Shown piece after piece: positions 1 to 6,281 of a stretch of DNA of 6,408 bases. A program made the translations under genes and the position numbers. Source of the DNA: Verrucomicrobiota bacterium. Its GTDB lineage: Bacteria > Verrucomicrobiota > Verrucomicrobiia > Limisphaerales > AV2. The stretch's first letter is position 1. Every line of letters begins with the position of its first letter. The notes under the pieces are model-generated. The model had not been told where the DNA came from. It saw only the letters and a program-made list of their open reading frames with translations, and searched no databases. The stretch spans positions 1 through 6,408 of the forward strand of contig QHPW01000502.1 of NCBI GenBank assembly GCA_003219675.1, given 5' to 3'.

Positions 1-547
1 CGCTCTATGGGGCAACGCCGCCAGCGGAACCAGCGATCCTTTGAGTTTCACAATCACGAACGCCAACCCCGCCGTTTCCGCGCTCTTCACGACACTGCCC
101 GCAGGACAATTTTAGCTGACAATCATCTCCGACGGCGATGGAGAGGTCCGTGTGTCACCGCAAGCCAACCGCTACAGCTCCGGCCAAAGCGTCACTCTGA
201 CGGCGGTGTCGGAAGTCGGGCAGACGTTCGTCGGCTGGGGCGGGGACGCCATGGGTACAGGCAATCCCCTGGTTCTCACGATGGATAACAACAAAACGAT
301 AACCGTGAATTTCACGAAACAGCCTCGAGTCACGATGCCTGACTGTTTCGGGTATTTGGGAGGCGACGGCTTCCGGTTGCTGCTTAACGGCGAGATTGGA
401 GGTCGCTATTCGATCGAGAAATCTTCCGAGCTGCAGCAATGGTCGTCGGTGGTGATAGTGACCAACGCGCTGGGGGTCATCCAAATCGACGCCCCTCCCT
501 CGGCGAACGCTACGCAGGAATTCTACCGGGCTGTGGTAGCTCCTTAA
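1..547 (+). pseudogene. 3' part of secreted InlB B-repeat protein, interrupted by an in-frame TAG
   Basis: The reading frame starting at base 2 gives the C-terminal part of a repeat protein; its start lies left of the window. Codons from base 2 onward (ALWGNAASGTSDPLSFTITN) read as the end of one InlB-type B-repeat. After LPAGQF comes a TAG stop at 113-115, then in the same frame LTIISDGDGEV, a complete second B-repeat up to about 313 (hallmarks TFVGWGGDAMGTGNPLVLTM and ITVNF). The last ~75 residues contain YSIEKSSELQQWSS (407 onward) and end EFYRAVVAP at a TAA (545-547). This C-terminal module resembles one common at the ends of verrucomicrobial secreted proteins (family knowledge). The role is probably cell-surface or extracellular; no catalytic domain is visible. 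A GTG at 152 could open a 131-residue fragment, but it starts mid-repeat and has no Shine-Dalgarno, so I treat the whole as one broken gene. Sequencing error at the TAG is the alternative. Confidence 0.75.
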
Positions 548-587
548 GCAAGGTAGCTGAGCTTCAGAAAAGCAGCGCTTTCCTTTT

Positions 588-693
588 CCCCTCTCCTTCC
601 CAAAAGGAGGAGAGGGCGGGGAGAGGAGGCCTTTTCCATCGGCTTCCCCTCTCTCCAGCTCTCTCCCCACTCGTTCCTCGCGGGGAGAGAGGG
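588..693. repeat. Intergenic element with two C/T-G/A-rich hairpins
   Basis: The 224-base gap between the repeat-protein gene and the convergent SMP-30-like gene holds two stem-loops built from CCCTCTC-type arms. The first pairs 590-600 with 606-615 (one bulge, CAAAA loop). The second pairs CTCTCTCCCC (659-668) with GGGGAGAGAG (682-691) around a 13-base loop. A further copy, CCCTCTCTCC (647-656), can compete for the same right arm (684-693). Neither hairpin is followed by a T-run on either strand, so a classical intrinsic terminator is not supported. The position between convergent genes would still suit transcript-end or REP-like roles. Elements of this kind commonly translate to 'PLSPALSP'-like spurious peptides in bacterial genomes. 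Bases 694-771 show nothing further. Confidence 0.6.
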
Positions 694-771
694 AAAATGC
701 CCTCAGCGTTTTTCATGCCGAACACTATCGGCGGGTTACGCGCGGGATCGGTTTCTGAGACGCGTATCCCA

Positions 772-1857
772 TTACGTAACGTGCGCCCCCTGCGTCTCGA
801 CATAGAGGGCGTAAATCGACTGGCTGGCCGCCATGAACAGGCGGTTGCGTTTCTCGCCACCGAAGCAGACGTTCGCGCAGATTTCCGGCAGCAAAATCAT
901 CCCAATGCGCTGGCCTTCCGGCGAAAAGATGTGCACGCCGTCGTAACCGTCGCCCACCCAGCCTGCGGCTGACCACACGTTGCCATCCACGTCGCAGCGG
1001 ATGCCGTCGGAGCCGCCGTTACCACCCACCGTCCGCGCGCCGTTTTAAGTTTGGACTTTCTGCGGCGGCATCGCCATGTCCACAAAACGGCGGCGGTTCC
1101 TCAATTTCTTCTCGTCCACTACGTCCCATGCCTGGATGTCGCGCGCCTTGCCGGTGTCGGCGATGTAGAGTTTCTTGTAGTCGGCAGAAAAGCAAATGCC
1201 GTTGGGCTTCTCCAGGTCGTCAGTGACCATGTCCATCTTTCGGCTCTTCGGGTCGATGCGATAAACCGCCTCCTTGATCTGCAGTTCACCTTTGTGTCCT
1301 TCGTAATTCATCATGCTGCCGTAGCCGGGGTCGGTGAACCAGATGCCGCCGTCGGGATGCACGACGATGTCGTTGGGCGCGTTGAGCGGTTTGTCCTTCC
1401 ACTTGTCGGCGAGCACCGTGATCGATCCGTTTTGCTCGTAGCGGACGACGCGGCGGTTGCCGTGTTCGCAGGAAAGCTGGCGGCCTTCGAAGTCGAAGGT
1501 GTTCCCGTTGCTGTTGCCCGCCGGATTACGAAAGACGCTCACGTGGCCGTCTTCGTCAAGCCAGCGCAACTGGCGATTGTTCGGAATATCGCTCCAGACC
1601 AGGTAACGACCAACGCCGTTCCACGCGCAACCCTCGGCCCACAGCGCTCCAGTCCAGACGCGCTGGATCGGCGTATTGCCGATCTTGTATTTCTCGAAGC
1701 GCTTGTCGAGCACCACGATGTCGGCGTCGGGATAACGCACCGGCTTTTTGGAGGTCCAATCACGCTCGGCGGCGAGCGCCTTCGGCGCAAGGGCCGCGGC
1801 CGCGGCCATCCCCGCAGTGGCGAAGAACCGGCGCCGGCTGATGGCGTCGTTTTCCAT
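772..1857 (-). pseudogene. Tat-exported SMP-30/gluconolactonase-like protein, interrupted by an in-frame TAA
   Basis: A six-bladed beta-propeller lactonase-like protein of the SMP-30/gluconolactonase/LRE family, which hydrolyses sugar lactones or related esters using one divalent metal. From the ATG at 1857 the first 270 residues carry a twin-arginine signal (SRRRFF at residues 7-12, alanine-rich core, cleavage likely after ALA at 27-29). They also carry the three expected metal ligands: E75 (ALWAEGCAW), N162 (NAPNDIVV) and D226 (NGICFSADYKKLYIADTG). Codon 271 is TAA (1045-1047). The same frame then continues NGARTVGGNGGSDGIRCDVD to a natural-looking end, GAHVT, with TAA at 772-774. Total length of 361 codons is normal for an exported family member. 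The stop lies in a probable loop between FVDM and SDGIRC. Truncation would remove the last propeller blades. An ATG at 1902 is an alternative start that keeps the frame but pushes the RR motif inward; neither start has a clear Shine-Dalgarno. Exact substrate unknown. Confidence 0.82.
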
Positions 1858-1965
1858 CGTGGAAGTTTGAGATAAATCGGCGGCGCGAGAAATGTTTTTC
1901 ATAGCGGACGGGGTTTGAGTTCGGGCGAAGTTTGCCGACCTGCGCCAGGCACGGCAAGAAAAAGC

Positions 1966-2116
1966 TTGAATGGGGGCGCATCCTGACACTGCCATCGGAG
2001 CGCCGGTCTCCGACCCGGCAGGTATTGAAAAGCACCCGGAAACGCGCCGGATCGGAGATCGGCGCTCCGCGGTCCCAGTCGAGTCGAGGGCAGTGTCAAG
2101 ATGCGCCCCTTGAATG
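1966..2116. mobile_element. MITE-like palindromic element with 7-bp flanking direct repeats
   Basis: The 137-bp core (1973-2109) begins GGGGCGCATCCTGACACTG and ends with its near-perfect inverse. The terminal inverted repeats are 21 bp (1973-1993 and 2089-2109) with a single mismatch. A second nested inverted repeat of 18 bp (1996-2013 with 2052-2069, one mismatch, CGGAGCGCCGG-type arms) lies inside. The core is flanked on both sides by TTGAATG (1966-1972 and 2110-2116), the arrangement expected of a target-site duplication; the match extends to TTGAATGGGGG because the element itself begins with GGGG. It encodes no transposase and would be non-autonomous. It sits in the promoter side of the SMP-30-like gene, 71 bp upstream of the ATG at 1902 and 116 bp upstream of the one at 1857. 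Which transposase mobilises it cannot be told from this window. Confidence 0.65.
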
Positions 2117-2128
2117 GGGGTGAGGCGA

Positions 2129-2162
2129 TTGAACCTTGAACCTCGAACCTTGAACCTTGAAC
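2129..2162. repeat. Heptamer tandem repeat (TTGAACC) x4.9
   Basis: Nearly five head-to-tail copies of TTGAACC, with one variant unit (TCGAACC at 2143-2149), lie just 12 bases beyond the stop codon of the M13 peptidase gene and 12 bases from the MITE-like element. The unit length is seven, so if translated it would yield a repeating seven-residue pattern in every frame, but no gene covers it. It looks like a simple intergenic heptamer array. There are no spacers, so it is not a CRISPR. Confidence 0.7.
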
Positions 2163-2173
2163 GCGCAAGATGC

Positions 2174-4222
2174 CTACCAAATCTTCGCGCGCAGTTCCGC
2201 CGGCCGATACATCCGGTCGCCCGGTTTGATGTCGAACGCCTGGTAAAACTCTTCCAGGTTCACGTGCGGACCAATGGCGCGGAACTGACCGGGCGAATGC
2301 GGGTCAACCGTGAGCCGGCGTTTTAACTCGTCTTCGCGCCAGTTGGTGCGCCAGATTTGCGCCAGCGAAAGGAAAAACCGTTGCTCCGGCGTGAAGCCGT
2401 CGAGGGCTTTCCGTTTCGACGGATCTTTCGCCAGCGCGCGTTCGAGCGCCTCGAACGCGATGCTCGTGCCGCCCAGGTCGGCGATGTTTTCGCCGAGCGT
2501 GAGTCTGCCGTTGACCTTGAATCCAGGCAGGGCTTCGTAGGAACCATATTGGTCCACGACCTTCTGCGCGCGTGCCTCGAATTATTTGCCGTCAGCCTCG
2601 GTCCACCATTCGTTCAAGTTGCCGTCGGCGTCGTACTTCCGGCCTTCGTCGTCGTAGCCGTGCGTGATTTCGTGGCCGATCACCACTCCGATGGCGCCGT
2701 AGTTCACGGCGTCGTCCGCCGCCATGTCGAAGAACGGCGGCTGCAGGATGCCCGCGGGAAACACGATTTCATTCAGCGACGGATTGAAGTAAGCGTTGAC
2801 TGTCTGCGGGGTCATGTCCCACTCGGTGCGGTCAACCGGTCCGCCCAGGCGGCCGAACTGGCGACGGGACTCGAACTGCGCGGCGCTTTGGACGTTGCCC
2901 CAGTAATCGTCGCGACGAATTTTCAACGACGAGTAGTCGCGGAACTTGTCCGGAGTGCCGACCTTTTGCGTGAAGCGATCGAACTTCGCGATCGCTTTCG
3001 AGCGCGTGGCATCGGTCATCCAGCCCACCTTCTGCAAACGATCGCGAAACACTGCTTTCAAATTGCCTATCAACTCGTTCATCCGCGCGCGGGCGGCGGG
3101 CGGGAAATGTTTTTCGACGTAAAGCTGGCCGAGCGCTTCGCCGATCGAACCGTCGATGACGTGCGCGGCGCGCTGCCAGCGCGGTTCCGGTTGCGGCGTG
3201 CCGCTCAGGACGGTTTGGTAAAAGGCGAAGTTTTCGCTCTCCGCCGCGCGGTGTAGAAAAGGCGCCGCGCTGCGCAACAAGTGCCAGCGCAGATAAACCT
3301 GCCAATCGGCCAGCGGACGTTTTTTTACGAGCCCGTCCTCCGCTTGCAGAAATTCGGGCTGGCCGACGACGAGATAGGCGATTTTATCGACCTCATGGGC
3401 GCGGAGATACGTCTTCCATGGCAGGACCGGTGTGAGTCGCTCAAGTTCTGCGATCGTGAACTTGTGATAATTGGCCGCCGGATCGCGCAAGTCGGCGCGG
3501 GGCTTGCTCGCCCTGGCAAGCGCCGTTTCGATTTCGAGGATCGTGCCCGCGTGCGCCGCCGCTTCGGTCGCGGGTTCACCGAGCATTTTCAACATCGTCG
3601 TGATGTGCGCGCGATAAGCTTCACGCTGTTTGGCGAACACGTCCTTGAGATAATAGTCGCGGTCGGGCAAGCCGAGACCGCCTTGCGCAATGCGAAGAGC
3701 GTAAATCGAGCTGTTCCTGGCGTCCGGCTCCACCTGCGGATGGAACAAGCCGCCGATGCTTCGTTGATGGAAATCGGCCAGCAGACGAAACAGCTCACCC
3801 GTCGAGCGGAGCCGAGCGATGCGCTTGAGGTCTCTGGAGAGCGGTTTGAATCCGAGCTGTTCGATCCGGTTCGTGTCCATAACAGACGCAAAGAAAGCGC
3901 CGACCTCGCGTGTCTGACGATTCGGCGCCGCAGCGGTGTAGGCAGCGCACGATTCGAGAATGGAACGGATCAGTTGCCAGTTGCGTTCCTGCAATTCGTT
4001 GAACGCGCCCCAGCGCGATTTGTCCGGCGGAACCGGATTGTTCTTCAGCCAGGCGCCGTCCGCGAATCGGTAGAAATCCGCGCCTGGCGACACCTCGCGG
4101 TCCATGTATTCGAGGGAGAAACGCGGCGCTCTGGGCGAATCATCGGCGGCGAGCGCCGCCCGGGGCAGCATCAGGCTCGCGGACAGAATCCCAGACCAGC
4201 AACAGGCGAATCGGGAGGTCAT
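2174..4222 (-). pseudogene. M13 (neprilysin/PepO-like) zinc endopeptidase, interrupted by an in-frame TAA
   Basis: A full-length M13 family metallopeptidase (682 codons, the usual ~670-690) apart from one internal stop. These enzymes cleave oligopeptides outside the cytoplasm. Residues 1-25 form a signal peptide ending ALA. The large N-terminal domain starts near residue 40 (PGADFYRFADGAWL). The catalytic domain shows DRTEWDMTPQTVNAYF, with the substrate-binding NAYF at 476-479, and the zinc motif HEITH at 517-521. Codon 547 is TAA (2582-2584). The frame then continues FEARAQKVVDQYGSYEALPG, GENIADLGG (E578 is the third zinc ligand), and the family-typical end MYRPAELRAKIW with TAG at 2174-2176. 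A product stopped at 547 would lack a zinc ligand and should be inactive. ATG at 4222 is preferred; an in-frame TTG at 4228 adds two residues. No clear Shine-Dalgarno is present. An 11-bp palindrome lies 17 bp upstream of the start. Confidence 0.88.
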
Positions 4223-4239
4223 AATCAATTATGTCGTGC

Positions 4240-4266
4240 CGTGACCTCGAGAGCCTCGAGGTCACG
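4240..4266. promoter_or_regulatory. Perfect 11-bp-arm palindrome upstream of the M13 peptidase start
   Basis: CGTGACCTCGA (4240-4250) is exactly inverted as TCGAGGTCACG (4256-4266) around a five-base GAGCC spacer. Relative to the minus-strand peptidase ATG at 4222 it occupies about -18 to -44. It could be an operator for a dimeric regulator, or a 5'-UTR hairpin in the peptidase mRNA. There is no T-run on either side, so it is not an intrinsic terminator. Seen directly as a palindrome; the regulatory role is inference. Confidence 0.45.
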
Positions 4267-4817
4267 CGGAAATCTCGGCGGAAACGGACACACGCTTCGA
4301 CGCGTTCTGCTTATGCCGACCGAGGCGGCGGAACCGTGTCGCGCGCACGCCCGGTTTCTCGTTGGGAGTAAAACTGAAGTTGGATTAAGGCGCAAGTCCC
4401 GGGCGCGAACCGTCATGGCGACTCAGGGGGCGAGATGAATCGCCGGCAGGCCAAACGTGGGGCAGGCGGTCATGGCCGCCACACGCAACAGTGAGAAACT
4501 CAGCGCGGGCAGGGCAGGTCTCACGCTGTGCGAAGGACCGCCGGTCCGTTGAACATCGGATCACATGCGATCCGGAGATTTCATCTTCCATAAGCTGGCT
4601 AAAATCTTCCAGCGTGGATCTTACCAATTCGAAACGACATGCGTAGTCGTCGCCGGAGGGTTCGTGGAAGAGCAGAGCGGCTTCATCGTTCGTTTTCATC
4701 GCGCAAAACCAGTAACACCGGCGCGCGCATCGAACAATACCACGTTAGTGGTAGAGGCCCGTTGAGGCCCTGGCGCGGTGTCAGGGTATTTAGACGTGGC
4801 ATGGGCTGGGGCCGCCG

Positions 4818-4886
4818 TTGGGAAGTGATTGGGAAGTGTCGTGGAACCCACTTTGGCATTGATTGCCCCAAAGCCCTTGCTAGGGT
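4818..4886 (+). promoter_or_regulatory. Direct-repeat box and weak promoter-like pair upstream of the TIM-barrel gene
   Basis: TTGGGAAGTG occurs twice with one base between the copies (4818-4827 and 4829-4838), giving an 11-bp period, about one helical turn. That is the arrangement expected of tandem activator half-sites. Some 20 bases downstream is TTGATT (4859-4864), then a 16-base gap and TAGGGT (4881-4886), a poor match to a sigma-70 -35/-10 pair. The repeat is plain in the sequence; the promoter assignment is weak inference. Confidence 0.25.
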
Positions 4887-4910
4887 TTTCCACAATTTCT
4901 GGAGAGAACT

Positions 4911-4937
4911 ATGGCGCGAAAAGGCATCGACTCTTGA
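4911..4937 (+). promoter_or_regulatory. Possible 8-codon leader peptide (MARKGIDS)
   Basis: An ATG at 4911 is preceded at good spacing by GGAGAG (4901-4906) and opens an eight-codon frame, MARKGIDS, ending in TGA at 4935-4937. It lies 39 bases before the ATG of the TIM-barrel gene, in the same direction. A well-placed Shine-Dalgarno on so short a frame suggests a leader or upstream ORF that could modulate translation. No amino-acid run typical of attenuators is present, so chance remains plausible. Confidence 0.22.
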
Positions 4938-4966
4938 ACTCGCCGCAAGACAGGCGTTTAACCAAC

Positions 4967-4971
4967 AGGAG
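4967..4971 (+). promoter_or_regulatory. Ribosome binding site AGGAG for the TIM-barrel gene
   Basis: AGGAG, within CAGGAGA, lies five bases before the ATG at 4977 and fixes that start. It is the only strong Shine-Dalgarno in front of a full-length gene in this window; the SMP-30-like and M13 genes have none obvious. Confidence 0.7.
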
Positions 4972-4976
4972 AATCC

Positions 4977-6266
4977 ATGAGCAACCACAGCAACAATAAC
5001 TACCCCAGGCTTCACAACGCGATGTGGCCCGGCCTGGTCGGCAAAGGCAGCCCCGGCGCCGAACCGTTTATCGACCTCGATACCATGCTCGACCTGAGCG
5101 CGCAGGCACAGGTGGACGGCATCCGGTTCGACGGCGTGGACCTGTTCCTCCACGACCCTCACATCAACATCGACATCAGCGACAGCGATCTCAAACGTCT
5201 CACGGACAAAATCCGGTCTAAAGGATTCGTGGTTGGCTCCGTGGTCGCGCCGGTCTGGCCGCCAACGGGCGGCGGCTCGGCGATGGGCAACGAAGAGGAA
5301 CGGGGCAAATTCGTGGAACAGGTCCGCAAAGCCTGTCGAATTGCGTCGAAGCTCAGAGAACTGGGCATTCGGCCCTATGGTGTCGTGCGCATTGATTCCG
5401 CTTGCAGCCCGAACGACTGGCTCAAGGACCCGGAAGGAAACACAAAGTTGATCGCACAGACTTTTCGCAAAGCGGCCGATGTCGCCGAAAGTTTCGGCGA
5501 GCGCCTCGCGGCGGAGGGCGAAATCTGCTGGGGCGGTATGCACAGTTGGCGTGAGATGATCAAACTGCTCGAATTGACGGCTCGTCCCGAAACCATTGGG
5601 TTCCAGGCGGACATGGCACACACCCTTCTCTACACCCTCGGTTACAACGCGCCCGAAGACGCCATTCTGCCACCGGATTGGGACTGGTCCGACCCAAAGC
5701 GGCTGGATGCGGCGATGAAGACGCTCACGGCGGCGTTGCGCCCGCGGACGATTGATTTCCACGTCGCGCAAAACGACGCGACAGTTCACGGCTCCGGGAC
5801 ACACGACAAGACCGGCCATCATTGCCTGCCCAACGACCCGAACGGCAAGCTGAGGATCACGCACCATGCGGGGTACTGGCTGCACGGCGAGGACGGCCGG
5901 CTCACCAAAGCTTTTCGTCATATCTGCTGGGACGGCTGCATGTTCCCCAACGAAGTGATGATGAAACAACAGACCTGGAACGACATTTTGTCCGCCATGA
6001 TCGCCGTTCGTGATGCGCACGGCTGGCGCGAGATCGACGGCGCTAACGTCAAAGCTACGAAGGCGATGGAAACGGTCGTCATCACGAAAGCCGCAAAACC
6101 GGCGGCGAAGCCAACAGCCAGACCGGCAAAGAAAGCTGCCAGGAAAAAGGTGATCCGGAAGGTCGTGAAGGCGAAAGTCAAAAAGGTCGCGAAAAAGCCT
6201 GTTAAGAAGACAGTCAAACTGAAGACCAGCAAGTCCTCAGGGAAAAAGGCCAGCCGGAGGAAATAG
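4977..6266 (+). CDS. Xylose-isomerase-like TIM-barrel protein with lysine-rich C-terminal tail
   Basis: An intact 429-residue protein. Residues ~30-350 fit the xylose-isomerase-like (sugar phosphate isomerase/epimerase, AP-endonuclease-2-type) TIM barrel: barrel strands such as VDGIRFDGVDLF (46-57), GFVVGSVVAPVW (83-94) and IRPYGVVRID (131-140). Candidate metal ligands are E180/E182 (LAAEGEICWGGMHSW), D212 (GFQADMAHT) and H262 (DFHVAQNDATVHG). The most likely role is isomerisation, epimerisation or dehydration of a sugar or inositol-like substrate in the cytoplasm; the exact reaction is not identifiable. No signal peptide is seen. Residues 370-429 form an unrelated low-complexity tail with 22 Lys and 5 Arg in 60 residues and no acidic residue (KKAARKKV, KPVKKTVK motifs), resembling histone H1 tails. 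The start is well supported by AGGAG five bases upstream, and the stop is TAG. It is the only recognisable gene here without an internal stop. Confidence 0.85.
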   Translation: MSNHSNNNYPRLHNAMWPGLVGKGSPGAEPFIDLDTMLDLSAQAQVDGIRFDGVDLFLHDPHINIDISDSDLKRLTDKIRSKGFVVGSVVAPVWPPTGGGSAMGNEEERGKFVEQVRKACRIASKLRELGIRPYGVVRIDSACSPNDWLKDPEGNTKLIAQTFRKAADVAESFGERLAAEGEICWGGMHSWREMIKLLELTARPETIGFQADMAHTLLYTLGYNAPEDAILPPDWDWSDPKRLDAAMKTLTAALRPRTIDFHVAQNDATVHGSGTHDKTGHHCLPNDPNGKLRITHHAGYWLHGEDGRLTKAFRHICWDGCMFPNEVMMKQQTWNDILSAMIAVRDAHGWREIDGANVKATKAMETVVITKAAKPAAKPTARPAKKAARKKVIRKVVKAKVKKVAKKPVKKTVKLKTSKSSGKKASRRK

Positions 6267-6281
6267 CGAGCACCGGAACTG

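Larger units (their letters stand above)
4267..4976. other. Long divergent intergenic region without a confident gene
   Basis: About 700 bases separate the divergent peptidase and TIM-barrel genes and should hold both promoters. No recognisable family is found. The best coding candidate is on the minus strand: a 104-codon frame at 4699-4385 opening MKTNDEAALLFHEPSG, with coding-like codon use over its first ~44 codons and weaker sequence beyond. It begins in an ATGA overlap with the end of a 65-codon frame (4893-4696). Both lack Shine-Dalgarno sites and the second half looks non-coding, so I do not call them as genes. Imperfect palindromes occur at 4558-4575 (CGGATC...GATCCG arms) and near 4535-4550 (GGACCGCCGGTCC). 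A short direct repeat GAGGCCC occurs near 4754-4770. Confidence 0.5.

Noticed and set aside
659..693. Rho-independent terminator
   Set aside because: The stem is strong but is followed by GGGAAAATG on the plus strand and by no T-run on the minus strand.
1051..1875. 274-codon plus-strand frame
   Set aside because: Exact antisense shadow of the SMP-30-like gene; composition is Val/Arg/Ala-rich without motifs.
2129..2162. CRISPR-like array
   Set aside because: The repeat unit is only seven bases and contiguous, with no spacers.
113..2584. Reassigned stop codons (TAA/TAG read as an amino acid)
   Set aside because: The natural C-terminal ends of the same genes also use TAA (545-547, 772-774) and TAG (2174-2176, 6264-6266), at family-typical end positions, so a global reassignment of either codon does not fit.
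2357..4438. Two long plus-strand frames (299 and 385 codons) opposite the M13 peptidase
   Set aside because: They are antisense to a gene with clear catalytic motifs, and their arginine-rich products have no recognisable domains.
4639..4980. 113-codon plus-strand frame ending in an ATGA overlap with the TIM-barrel start
   Set aside because: The overlap is suggestive of coupling, but the sequence is Arg/Trp-rich, has no ribosome binding site or family match, and runs through the promoter-like region and the leader frame.
4683..6020. 445-codon open frame on the minus strand
   Set aside because: It lies antisense to the well-supported TIM-barrel gene, its product matches no family I recognise, and long antisense frames are expected in GC-rich coding DNA.
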